From the NCBI RefSeq assembly GCF_001043915.1, contig NZ_LABX01000065.1:1-64000 (forward strand): a stretch of 64,000 bases of DNA, in the 5' to 3' direction. Position numbers and translations under genes: made by a program. Below the pieces are notes generated by a model. It searched no databases. It was given only the letters and a program-made list of their open reading frames with translations, and was not told the origin of the DNA. Of the stretch, positions 44,024-52,205 are shown in pieces. How positions within the stretch are numbered: position 1 is the first letter of the stretch; each line of letters starts with the position of its first letter. This stretch comes from Methylobacterium aquaticum (GTDB lineage Bacteria > Pseudomonadota > Alphaproteobacteria > Rhizobiales > Beijerinckiaceae).

Positions 44024-44883
44024 ATGTTCCTGCGCTGCCTCCTCGTCCCGACCGCGCCCGGCCTCGACCCGACCCGCCGGCTCGATGCCGCCCTGCGCCT
44101 CAGCCGGCGCCTGCACGCCCATATCGGCGTCGGCTTCATCGCCCCGGGGCCGGAACTCGTCCTTGCCGCCCTGGCCGGCACGGCGCCGGTCAGCAGCGCG
44201 ACGGTCGCCGCCATCCGGGAGGGCACGCGGGCCGCCGCCGCGGAGGGCCGGGCGGCGCTCCAGACCTGGTGCGCCCGCGAGGGGGTGCCGTTCATGCCCG
44301 CGGTGGAGCGGCTGGATGCGACCTTCGCCACCTGGACCGAGTCGTCCGGCGAGGTCGAGCGCGTCCTGACGCTGGCCGGCCGGGTCGCCGATCTCGTCGT
44401 CGTCGACCGGCCCGACCCGGACATTCCCTTCACCGGCCGCGCCCTCGACACCGCCCTGTTCTCGGTCGGCCGGCCGACCCTGATGGTGGGCGAGGCCGTT
44501 CCCCACGACCTCCTGGACCACGTCGTCGTCGCCTGGAACGGCAGCCTGGAGGGGACGCGCCTGATCGGCCAGTCGATCGCGCTGCTGCACGCGGCGAGCC
44601 GGGTCACGTTGGTCCAGGTGCGGACCGGGCGCGCCGAGGAGGCGAAGGCGGCGGATCTCTGCGCGCATGTGCGCTGGCACGGCATCGTCGCCGAGCCCAG
44701 CACCCTGGCGGCGGGGGAGGGGAGATCGGTGGGCTCCGCCATCCTGGACGCAGCGGAGAGGGGGGCGCCACCCTGCTCGCCCTCGGTGCCTACACCCACA
44801 GCCGGGTGCGCGAGTTCCTGCTCGGCGGCGTCACCCGTCAGGTGATCGAGACCGCGCGCATGCCGGTGCTGATGGCCCATTGA
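44024..44883 (+). pseudogene. Tandem universal stress protein gene with a frameshift in a G run
   Basis: From the ATG at 44024 the frame encodes a two-domain Usp (RCLLVPTAPGLDPTRRL; LDHVVVAWNGSLEGTRLIGQS) up to the residues SAILDAAERG. At a run of six G residues (about 44759-44764) the frame must change to continue into the expected signature LLALGAYTHSRVREFLLGGVT and the end MPVLMAH at 44883. Seven or four G residues would restore it. The unshifted frame ends at 44845 with unrelated sequence. So it is a frameshift mutant, a phase-variable run, or a sequencing error. Confidence 0.75.
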
Positions 44884-45130
44884 GGGCAGGCACCATCGCG
44901 AGGACGGGCGCGCCGGTCCGGGCGCCTTCCCGTCCCGGTGGGCTCGGCCGGCCGCGGACCCGTGGTGGCGGCCGGCAAGTGGCTACCCAAGGTTCAAGTG
45001 GCTACCGAAGGCTCTCGCGGGCCAGCGGAAGCGGCCGCGGGCGACATGATCGGCGCCGGCGGTCGAGAGATCCCGTGCAAGAAGCCGGGCGGCGTGAGGA
45101 CGGTCCGCACGGTCTCGGGGACGGTCGGGC

Positions 45131-45664
45131 TCACGGCGGCGTCGGCGGCGTGAGGGCGGGGGCCCTGTCCGGCTCCGCCGGCGGGCTGCCGCCCCGCCGC
45201 ACGCGCATGCGGGCCAGCACCCCGGACCGGGAGCGCCGGCCGTGCAGCGGCCAATAGCGCTCCATCGCCAGGTAGGTGAACGAGGCCGACCAGCCGATCA
45301 GCAGCAGCCCGTTCAGTGCCTCGACCCCGGCCAGGAGCCGGGCATGGCCGAGGGGCACGTGGTCACCGTAGCCGAGCGACGTATAGGCGACGACGGAGAC
45401 GAACAGGCAATCCTCGAAGCTCTCGACCGGGACGCCCGCGAAGGCGCCGAGCCCGAGCCGGAGGACCAGCAGCCAGTAGGCACCCGCATAGATCCAGACC
45501 GCCGCCGTGTGCCCGGCGAAGGCGGCCAGCACCACGACGATGATCCGCGTGCGGGGCGGCACCGGCAGATCCGCGAGATGCTCCGAGGTGAGCCGCAGGG
45601 TCTCGTAGAGCACCAGGATGCTGATGGCCACGAGGACCACGCTGGTGGACAGCACGACGAGCAT
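45131..45664 (-). CDS. Two-span potassium channel-like protein
   Basis: A 177-residue inner-membrane protein. Hydrophobic spans lie near residues 3-22, 41-72 and 105-130, with the K+ selectivity filter SLGYGD (residues 96-101) preceded by a pore helix (FEDCLFVSVVAYT). It matches the small Ion_trans_2 channel family. The C-terminal tail is Arg/Pro-rich and cytoplasmic. Its upstream region carries no obvious own box; the next leftward gene upstream is the 69-residue membrane protein. Confidence 0.85.
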   Translation of the reverse strand: MLVVLSTSVVLVAISILVLYETLRLTSEHLADLPVPPRTRIIVVVLAAFAGHTAAVWIYAGAYWLLVLRLGLGAFAGVPVESFEDCLFVSVVAYTSLGYGDHVPLGHARLLAGVEALNGLLLIGWSASFTYLAMERYWPLHGRRSRSGVLARMRVRRGGSPPAEPDRAPALTPPTPP

Positions 45665-45739
45665 GGTTCGACCCTGCTGGAGGACGGCGGCTTCCCGTCG
45701 GGGCCGCCGGGGCGCCGCCCCGGTGCCGTGCGCCTGCCC

Positions 45740-45949
45740 TCAGAGCACGATCCGGAGCAGGCCGGTCACCACGATGGCCGCCATGACGGCGATACCGAAG
45801 GCCAAGCCGCTCTCGATCGTGCGGTACCGGGACGCATCCTCGATCGTCGTCCCGTCGCCGATCGCGGCCGCCGGCCCGACCGTGCCGCTCGTCACCCCCG
45901 TCGCGCGCGGGCCGACCGACCCTGCGATGTTCGTGACCGTCGTCATCAC
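45740..45949 (-). CDS. Small hypothetical membrane protein
   Basis: A 69-residue protein with a Gly/Thr-rich N-terminus (TGVTSGTVGPAAAIGDG) and one C-terminal membrane span (GLAFGIAVMAAIVVTGLLRIV). No family recognised. Two FixK/FNR-type boxes lie upstream (46002-46015 and 46088-46101), which makes it more credible as a gene of the stress regulon. It may be co-transcribed with the channel gene. Confidence 0.5.
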   Translation of the reverse strand: MMTTVTNIAGSVGPRATGVTSGTVGPAAAIGDGTTIEDASRYRTIESGLAFGIAVMAAIVVTGLLRIVL

Positions 45950-46001
45950 CGTCTCCTGTTCTGGACGGGAGCGATCGTGCCGAGGTCTCCCGACCCTCGC
46001 C

Positions 46002-46015
46002 TTGATTCAGCGCAA
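46002..46015. promoter_or_regulatory. FixK/FNR-type box
   Basis: TTGATTCAGCGCAA fits TTG(A/C)-N6-(T/G)CAA; centred about 59 bases before the start of the 69-residue membrane protein. Confidence 0.5.
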
Positions 46016-46087
46016 CCCGGGTGGCGGGCCGGCGCCGCCCCGAGGGCGATCGCGTCCCGGTCGTCCCGCCCGGCGGTGCCGGGCGTG

Positions 46088-46101
46088 TTGACGTGGATCA
46101 A
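46088..46101. promoter_or_regulatory. FixK/FNR-type box
   Basis: TTGACGTGGATCAA, a close match to TTGAT-N4-ATCAA. It lies between the leftward membrane protein/channel genes and the rightward CBS gene at 46406. Confidence 0.6.
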
Positions 46102-46321
46102 GGCCGAACCGGACCCTCTCGCTACGAAGAAGGGCCCGTCGCGGCGGAGATGTCTGGGGAGGACGTGGCCTGGGCCGCACCGTGCGTCTCGACCCGGCGG
46201 GGGAGCGTCGAGACGGATGCCCCACCGCGCCGGTGCCCGGGCAGGTCCTCGCGAGGACCTGCCCGGCTTCCCGAGCGCGTCGCCCGCCGCGCGCCGCGTC
46301 GTCCCACCCCGATTGCCTCAT

Positions 46322-46363
46322 CCCCAGTGCCCTTGCCCCAGTGCCCTTGCCCCAGTGCCCATG
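46322..46363. repeat. 14-base tandem repeat, about three units
   Basis: The unit CCCCAGTGCCCTTG is repeated nearly three times just upstream of the CBS gene. Copy-number change could affect expression of the downstream gene. Confidence 0.6.
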
Positions 46364-46405
46364 CTCCAGCGCCGCGAGGGCCGATCTCCGGAGGCCCCAT
46401 CCCCG

Positions 46406-46816
46406 ATGCCCTCCTCTCGTGTCATCGATGTCCTCGCCGGGCGTCCCCTGCGCGGCGTCAGCGGCAGCGTTCCGGTGGCGAGCGCGTGCCGCCGCCTGCG
46501 GGATGACGGCATCGGGGCGCTCCTCGTGCTGCGCAGGCGGCGGCTCGTCGGGATCATCAGCGAACGGGACATCGCCATCCGGGTCGTCGCCGGCCAGCGC
46601 GACCCGATGCTCACGCTCGTCCGGGAGGTGATGACCCCCGATCCCGGAACCATCACGGCCGAGGCGAGCCTCGCGGAGGCGCATCGGCGCATGCTCGCCG
46701 GCGGCGTCCTGCACCTGCCGGTGATGCGGGACGAGGAGGTGATCGGGATGATCTCCCTGCGCGACATTCCCGCCGCGCCGGAGCACGGCCCGGGCGATCT
46801 CCCCGCCCTCGGATGA
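46406..46816 (+). CDS. CBS-domain protein
   Basis: A 136-residue protein with two CBS motifs (SGSVPVASACRRLRDDGIGALLV with GIISERDI, and GTITAEASLAEAHRRMLAGGVLHLPVM with GMISLRDI). The pair forms an adenosyl-nucleotide-binding Bateman module. Stand-alone CBS proteins of this size are common in hypoxia or stress regulons. The start at 46406 begins at the conserved part. A long frame upstream is an artefact of GC bias. Confidence 0.82.
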   Translation: MPSSRVIDVLAGRPLRGVSGSVPVASACRRLRDDGIGALLVLRRRRLVGIISERDIAIRVVAGQRDPMLTLVREVMTPDPGTITAEASLAEAHRRMLAGGVLHLPVMRDEEVIGMISLRDIPAAPEHGPGDLPALG

Positions 46817-46947
46817 CGGGCTCGGGCCGAAACGCGCCGCGGGGAGGCCCCTCCGGGAAATCCCTTAAGCGCTGGACCGGAATTTTCCGTTCGCCCCCCG
46901 CAGCGTAGCCATGGCCTCGTCACACGCCACCCGACGGGGCCTCGTCC

Positions 46948-47625
46948 ATGCAACTCGCTCTCGCCACCGCTGGCCTCGTCCCCGCGCTGAATGCCGGTCC
47001 CGTCCCGGTCGCCCGGCTCCGCCCGGACGGCGCCGAGACGGGGGCCCGCCGCCGCTTCGAGGCCGAGGAGGAGATCTACGCCGAGGGCGACCGCGTCATC
47101 CACTTCTACAAGGTCGTGTCCGGCGCGGTGCGGACCTACCGGCTCCTGAGCGACGGGCGCCGGCAGATCGACGGCTTCCATCTGCCGGGCGACATCTTCG
47201 GCCTCGAGGCCGGCACCGAGCGGCGGACCGGCGCCGACGCGGTCATCGACACGACCCTCACGGCCTATCGCCGCAACGACCGCGACGCGCTGACGGACGA
47301 GGTCGGGGCGCTGGCCCAGGAAGTGGTGGCGGCAATGCTGCGGGCGCTGGAGCGGGCGCAGGACCACATGATGCTGCTCGGCCGCAAGTCGGCCAAGGAG
47401 CGGGTGGCGAGCTTCCTCCTGGCGCTCGCGGAGCGGGCCGGGACGGAGGGTCTCATCGCCCTGCCGATGTCGCGGGCGGACATCGCCGACCATCTCGGCC
47501 TGACGATCGAGAGCGTGTCGCGGACCCTGACCCAGCTCGAACGGGACGGCGTCATCGCCCTCCAGGCCCAGAGGCGGTCCGTGGTGGTGCAGGACATGCC
47601 GGCGCTCCGCCGCCTCGACGGGTGA
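46948..47625 (+). CDS. Crp/Fnr-family regulator, FixK-like
   Basis: A 225-residue regulator. The N-terminal cyclic-nucleotide-type domain reads EEEIYAEGDRVIHFYKVVSGAVRTYRLLSDGRRQIDGFHLPGDIFGL; the HTH reads RADIADHLGLTIESVSRTLTQLERDG, matching FNR/FixK recognition helices (E-SVSR). The four N-terminal cysteines of oxygen-sensing FNR are absent, so it is FixK-like and cannot sense O2 directly. It is the best candidate to bind the TTG(A/C)-N6-(T/G)CAA boxes around it. Confidence 0.85.
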   Translation: MQLALATAGLVPALNAGPVPVARLRPDGAETGARRRFEAEEEIYAEGDRVIHFYKVVSGAVRTYRLLSDGRRQIDGFHLPGDIFGLEAGTERRTGADAVIDTTLTAYRRNDRDALTDEVGALAQEVVAAMLRALERAQDHMMLLGRKSAKERVASFLLALAERAGTEGLIALPMSRADIADHLGLTIESVSRTLTQLERDGVIALQAQRRSVVVQDMPALRRLDG

Positions 47626-47978
47626 AGCGGCCGCAGGCGGCGCGGCCCGCGGTGGGGTTCGAGGATTGCGTGCGGCGACGCGCGCGGACCGGTCACCTCG
47701 AACGGAGGTGACGGATCACCGTCGATCCGGCCGGTGAAGCCGGGCGATGGGCGGGCGAGCCGGGATCGTGCCGCATCGAGATCGGGGCCGGCGGTGCGCG
47801 CAACCGGTGACGGGAGCGAGGCGGTTCGCCCGCCATCCGTTCTCGGCCGATGGCTCGCGCGGGTCGCCACGGCGTTGCGGCGTTCTCGGCCGCGCGGTCG
47901 ATCGGCGTGAGCCGCCGATCATCGCGAATCTCAAGCCCGCACCAGCGCATGCCGACCGTCCCAGGGGATCGCGTCCTA
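47626..47978. other. Intergenic region, no gene seen
   Basis: This 353-base GC-rich stretch has frames with no homology and no clear structure. Element B2 follows directly. Confidence 0.4.
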
Positions 47979-48078
47979 AGCAGGCTTGCGTTGGCAGGCC
48001 AACGCTTCGCCCGCTTAGGCTCTTGTTTTGTCGCAGATTTTTATCGCCGAACCGGTGACCACCTCGGCGAAATCTGCT
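47979..48078. repeat. Family B element, copy B2 (100 bp)
   Basis: Begins AGCAGGCTTGCGTTGGCAGG and ends GAAATCTGCT, flanked by TA on the left and TA on the right (CTAAGCAG...CTGCTTA). It is the best-preserved copy; compare B1 and the reversed B3. Confidence 0.75.
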
Positions 48079-48100
48079 TAGGGCGCGTTCGTCGAGACGG

Positions 48101-48595
48101 TCACCCGGCCGAGCCGTCCTGGCGCGGGGTCTTCCAGGGCACGTACCGGGTGGTGGCGAACATGAAGATCAGGACTTGCCACGCCACCTGCCGGGCGATC
48201 ACCATCTCCCGCGGCTCGCCCGTCGCCGTGTCGTAGAGCAAGCCGCAGGACTGGCCGGACTGGTCGAGCTTGGTCTGCGACCACATCAGGGCGATCGTGA
48301 TCGAGCCGGGGACGTGGGTGATCGCGTAGCCGCCGATCTTCAGGACGGGCGTCGGATCGCTCGACCAGGTCTTCGTCTCGCCCGGCTCCTCCATCTCGAC
48401 CTCGCCATGCCCGGCAGCCTGGCCGCGGGTCTTCGTACCGGGAAGACCGAGACCGACGAGGACGGTGAAGCGGCGCGGTTTCCGCATCGGGAGGAGGGCG
48501 ACCAGGCGCCGCGCATCGCCGACGGAGAAGGTCGGTTCGTCGGCAACGAGCCTGTCGAGGATCGCATTGGCTTCGAGGCGCTCGGCCAGGGTCAT
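48101..48595 (-). CDS. Hypothetical protein
   Basis: A 164-residue protein that I do not recognise. An N-terminal helical part (ERLEANAILDRLVADEPTFSVGDARRLVALLP) precedes a hydrophilic beta-rich part (IGGYAITHVPGSITIALMWSQ) and a C-terminal LIFMFATTRYVPWK. No signal peptide. It sits between element B2 and the foldase gene in the same orientation. Confidence 0.5.
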   Translation of the reverse strand: MTLAERLEANAILDRLVADEPTFSVGDARRLVALLPMRKPRRFTVLVGLGLPGTKTRGQAAGHGEVEMEEPGETKTWSSDPTPVLKIGGYAITHVPGSITIALMWSQTKLDQSGQSCGLLYDTATGEPREMVIARQVAWQVLIFMFATTRYVPWKTPRQDGSAG

Positions 48596-48859
48596 CGCGG
48601 CGGTCTCTCCGGGAAGCGTGCAGAGCGTTGCGTCAGGGAAAGACGGTTTGTCTACGCCGTGGGCCTCTCGTCCGCGAGGGCCCGGTGCCGCTCGCAGACC
48701 GCGTCAGGCTGCCCGGGCCGAACCGAGTTGACTCCGGTCCCGGGGCTGATGGACTCGGACGGCCTCCTTGAACCACTCCTGTTGGGGCAGCGTCGTGGCC
48801 GACCACGGCCGGGGCCTCGACGGGGGAGGGCGCGATTGCGCCGTGGCGCCGGGCCGAAT

Positions 48860-49780
48860 TCAGGACGGCCATTGGGGCCACACCCGGGCCTCGGCGGCGA
48901 TCGCCCCGTCGTCGATCCGTGCGATGAGGTCGCCGAGCAGCAGGGTGCGCCCCTCCAGGCCCGTCGCGGGCGCCGGGATCTCGAGGCCCTCGATCCGCGT
49001 CTGCCCGAGGAGCCGCGCGACGTATCGCGCCTCCGCGCGGCGCCGGACGGCCTCCGACAGGAAGGCGGCGATCAGGGGCCGGGCGGCCTCGAAGGGCAGG
49101 GGCCGTCCGTCGACGCGGCGGTGCAGGCGGATGACATGCAGGCCGGATCGGGTCTCGACCGGGCCGGCCGAGATGCTGCCGGGCTCCATGCGCCGCAGGG
49201 CCGCCGCGAATTCCGGCGTGGTCTGCCGGGCGGTGATCAGGCCCAGGCTGCCGCCGATCTCGCCCGAGGGACAGGCCGAATGCACCCGCGCCAGGTCCTC
49301 GAACGCATCCGGCTCCGCGCGCAGCATCGCGATGACCATCTCGGCGTTGAGGCGGGCGAGCGCGTAGGCCGTCGCGTCATTCTTCGCCGTCGCGAGCAGG
49401 ATGTGCGACACCTCGAACAGGTCGGGCGCCCGGAAGCGGTCGCGATCCTGTGCGTAGAGGCACCGGCATTCCTCCTCGCTCGGCTCGGGCACGGCGATCT
49501 CGCGCGCGACGAGGGCCCGCAACTGGGCTTCCTGCTCGGTCTCACGCCGCCCCTCCGCGTCGGTGGCTGGCTCGGCCGTGATGCGGAGGCGCCGCGCCTC
49601 CTGGGCCAGCGCCTCGCGCAGCACCAGGGCGAGGGCCGCCGCCGTCCAGGCCGCGGCCGGGGTCGAGGCCAGATGGTTCTGCGCCTCCCGCGAGATCAGC
49701 GCGTGGGAGAGGGTCACGCCGTTCACCCGGATCGGCAACTTGGGGACGTTCCTTGCGGAGGGGAGGGCGCAAGCGGACAT
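48860..49780 (-). CDS. Parvulin-type peptidyl-prolyl isomerase (NifM/PpiC-like)
   Basis: A 306-residue protein. Residues about 140-235 form the parvulin core: EVSHILLATAKND, DLARVHSACPSGEIGGSLGLI, FAAALRRMEPGSISAGPVETRSGLHVIRLHR. An N-terminal helical chaperone-like region precedes it; no signal peptide is visible, so it acts in the cytoplasm. NifM-like cytoplasmic isomerases assist metalloenzymes in nitrogen fixation or nitrate respiration clusters. Two FNR-type sites lie upstream (49910 and 50082), suggesting low-oxygen expression. Confidence 0.82.
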   Translation of the reverse strand: MSACALPSARNVPKLPIRVNGVTLSHALISREAQNHLASTPAAAWTAAALALVLREALAQEARRLRITAEPATDAEGRRETEQEAQLRALVAREIAVPEPSEEECRCLYAQDRDRFRAPDLFEVSHILLATAKNDATAYALARLNAEMVIAMLRAEPDAFEDLARVHSACPSGEIGGSLGLITARQTTPEFAAALRRMEPGSISAGPVETRSGLHVIRLHRRVDGRPLPFEAARPLIAAFLSEAVRRRAEARYVARLLGQTRIEGLEIPAPATGLEGRTLLLGDLIARIDDGAIAAEARVWPQWPS

Positions 49781-50287
49781 CGCTTTGGCTTTCCGATCAC
49801 GAGGAGGAGGGGCGACCGGCCCCAAGGGCGGGGTCACTCGGCCGGCGGCGGCGCCCGGTCGGTTCGAGGCCCGTCGCCGACACTCTGCCCAGGCGGGCAG
49901 ACTTCAGCCTTGATGTAGATCAATCGAACAATTGACATCGGTTAAACGGTCATCGGGGGCCGTGAAACGGGAATGGCCGGCGGAGGGCGCGCCCCCGCCG
50001 GCCATCCGACGTGCTTTCGCGACGTGCTTTCGGTCGGCCGATGCCGTGCGGCCCATGATGCGGACCCGCGGCGGATCGTCATTGATGCACGTCAAATCCG
50101 CGACGACCGGAATCAACCTGAAGCCAGATGACGATCGTCGTCCATCACCGGTCATGGCATCGACATGACGGAGTGCCGCCGGGCGGGCGCCCCCTCCGGT
50201 CCGCCCGTCCCGTCATCGGCGTCGCCCGAGGGCTTGCGGCCTCGTCGCTGCCGCGCGGAAGGGGCCGGCCTCGCGGCGGATCGGCGA
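49781..50287. promoter_or_regulatory. Control region with FixK/FNR-type boxes, no gene
   Basis: No gene in this 507-base gap. It holds TTGATGTAGATCAA at 49910-49923, a weaker TTGACATCGGTTAA at 49932-49945, and TTGATGCACGTCAA at 50082-50095. The first is 130 bases from the foldase start. The region between has no other gene start. Confidence 0.55.
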
Positions 50288-51001
50288 TCACGGATAGAGG
50301 AGGACGCGATGCCAGGTGTCGGCGTGCCGGGTGAAGCGCACCCGGTCGTGCAGCCGGAAGGGGGCATCCTGCCAGAACTCGATGGTCGCGGGCACGACCC
50401 GGTAGCCGGTCCAGTGCTCCGGCCGGGGCACCGGCTGGTCGCCGTGCTCGGCGAGCAGCGCGGCGACCTTGGCCACCAGCGTCGCCCGGTCGGCCAGCGG
50501 CTGCGATTGCCGGCTCGCGACCGCGCCGATCTGGCTCAGCTGGGCCCGGCTCTCGAAATAGGCGTCGGATTCCGCCGGCGCGACCAGGGTGACGGGCCCG
50601 CGCACGCGGATCTGGCGGCCCAGGCTCTTCCAATGGAGCATCAGGGCGGCGTGCGGGTTGTGCGCCAACTGCCGGCCCTTCTGCGAGTGGGAATTAGTGA
50701 AGAAGACAAAGCCGCGCGCATCGAAATGCTTGAGCAGCACGATCCGCACGTCCGGCACCCCGTCGTCGCCCGTGGTCGCGAGCGCCATGGCGTTCGGGTC
50801 GCACGGCTCGTGCAGCGTCGCCTCCACCATCCAGGTCGCGAACAGCTCCCACGGATCCTCCGCATGGAGGAAATCGTGACGGACGAGATCGTGAGCCGGG
50901 GCCGCGGGCGGGTCGTCGGGCGGGCCGTGCCGCGTGGTGCAGAGGTCGAGGATATAGGTCTCGTCACGGCCCGTCTCGGCCGGATCGCTGTGCCGCTGCA
51001 T
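50288..51001 (-). CDS. pdxH: Pyridoxamine 5'-phosphate oxidase
   Basis: A 237-residue FMN enzyme that makes pyridoxal 5'-phosphate. Signature motifs: RIVLLKHFDARGFVFFTNSHSQKGRQL, HWKSLGRQIRVRG, SRAQLSQIGAVASRQSQPL and IEFWQDAPFRLHDRVRF, ending RVLLYP, the typical PdxH C-terminus. The ATG at 51001 has a GAGGTGG upstream. PdxH is usually housekeeping; a copy next to Crp/Fnr regulators and an FNR-type box at 51147 suggests regulated or duplicated function here. Confidence 0.92.
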   Translation of the reverse strand: MQRHSDPAETGRDETYILDLCTTRHGPPDDPPAAPAHDLVRHDFLHAEDPWELFATWMVEATLHEPCDPNAMALATTGDDGVPDVRIVLLKHFDARGFVFFTNSHSQKGRQLAHNPHAALMLHWKSLGRQIRVRGPVTLVAPAESDAYFESRAQLSQIGAVASRQSQPLADRATLVAKVAALLAEHGDQPVPRPEHWTGYRVVPATIEFWQDAPFRLHDRVRFTRHADTWHRVLLYP

Positions 51002-51079
51002 GATGCCACCTCGGGCTGAACTCGGTCGGAGCGTGCGGGGATCGGCTCCGGCCGTCCCGTGCTCGCGGGGCCGGGCGAC

Positions 51080-51119
51080 GCCGGCGCCGGCGCCGGCGCC
51101 GGCGCCGGTGCCGGTGCCG
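51080..51119. repeat. Hexamer tandem repeat
   Basis: Six or so units of GCCGGC/GCCGGT in tandem between pdxH and the Crp/Fnr gene, adjacent to the FNR-type box. It is a slippage-prone tract. Confidence 0.6.
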
Positions 51120-51146
51120 AGAATGGGGTCCGGCCCCCGCATCGCC

Positions 51147-51160
51147 TTGATGCAGGTCAA
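51147..51160. promoter_or_regulatory. FixK/FNR-type box between pdxH and crp/fnr gene
   Basis: TTGATGCAGGTCAA fits TTG(A/C)-N6-(T/G)CAA; 76 bases before the regulator start at 51236. Confidence 0.55.
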
Positions 51161-51235
51161 TGCCGCGCGGCCCACCGGTCACCATCGTCGCCCCATCGGA
51201 TCGGGGCCGATCGTGAGGCGGGGAAGCGGCGGGCG

Positions 51236-51997
51236 ATGCACGAGGACGTCTTGCGCGACGTGTCGTCTCTCTTCCGGGGCGCCTCGGCGGCGTGTCTCGA
51301 CGGGCTGCTCCGCCGCACCATCGAGCACCGCGTCGCGCCCGGGACGGTGCTGTTCGACCAGGCGGAACTCCCGAACTTCCAGATCGTCCTGGTGGCGGGA
51401 TCGCTCCAGCTGTTCGGCCGCTCCGGGACGCAGCGCGAGGTCCTGATCGAGGTCGTGCGCGCCCCGGACCTGGTGATTCCCGCCGCCGTGATGAGCGCGT
51501 CGCCGTATCTGCTCCAGGCGCGGGCGCCCGAGGCGTCGCACCTGCTGCTCATCGAGGCCGATGCCTTCCGCGAGGCGGTCGCGGCGGAGCCTGGCCTCGC
51601 CCAGGCGGTCATCGCGACCCTGGCGCGCCAGTTCCGCCGGATGGTCCGGCAGGCCAAGAGCCTCAAGCTCCAGTCCTCGACGCAGCGCGTCGGGTGCTAT
51701 CTCCTCGCCCTGTCGGAGCGCCAGGGCACGCCGGGGCAGGCGCATCTTCCCTACGAGAAGCACATCATCGCCTCGGAACTCGGGATGACGCGGGAATCGT
51801 TCTCCCGCGCCCTGGCGAGCCTGGAGCCGGCAGGCCTCCGGGTCGAGGGCCAGGTCATCGCCATCCTGGACCGCGACCGGCTCGCCGCGGTGGCCCAGCC
51901 CGACCCGCTCATCGATCCCGATGCCCGCGATGACGGGCCGGACGCATCGTCCCCCGTTCTGTCGGCCGGTGCGGCCCCCCTGCACCGGCGATCGTGA
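51236..51997 (+). CDS. Crp/Fnr-family regulator (DNR/NnrR-like)
   Basis: A 253-residue regulator with a sensor domain (GTVLFDQAELPNFQIVLVAGSLQLFGRSGTQREVLIEVVRAPDLVIP) and HTH (KHIIASELGMTRESFSRALASL). No FNR-type cysteine cluster is present. The recognition helix TRESFSRAL resembles Dnr/NnrR/Anr-type regulators of denitrification rather than FixK. Upstream FNR-type box suggests cross-regulation with the gene at 46948. The C-terminal 45 residues after the HTH are low-complexity. Confidence 0.8.
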   Translation: MHEDVLRDVSSLFRGASAACLDGLLRRTIEHRVAPGTVLFDQAELPNFQIVLVAGSLQLFGRSGTQREVLIEVVRAPDLVIPAAVMSASPYLLQARAPEASHLLLIEADAFREAVAAEPGLAQAVIATLARQFRRMVRQAKSLKLQSSTQRVGCYLLALSERQGTPGQAHLPYEKHIIASELGMTRESFSRALASLEPAGLRVEGQVIAILDRDRLAAVAQPDPLIDPDARDDGPDASSPVLSAGAAPLHRRS

Positions 51998-52205
51998 CGA
52001 TCGGCGCCGCGGAGGGGCGAACGTGCCGATGCGTCCACCGGGGGCGGAACGAGCCCGTTCATCCGGCCGAGATCGTGTCCCGCGGCGTGGCGCCGCCGAT
52101 CGACAGCGGGAGACGCCCCCGGTTGCGCATGCACGAGACAGACGCGCCGCGCCCCGATATCGGTCGGTCCCTTCGATCCTCGACAGCCTGATCGCGAGCG
52201 ACGCC

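Noticed and set aside
48176-49918. Long + strand frame opposite the hypothetical and foldase genes
   Set aside because: Shadow frame; the parvulin motifs are on the minus strand.
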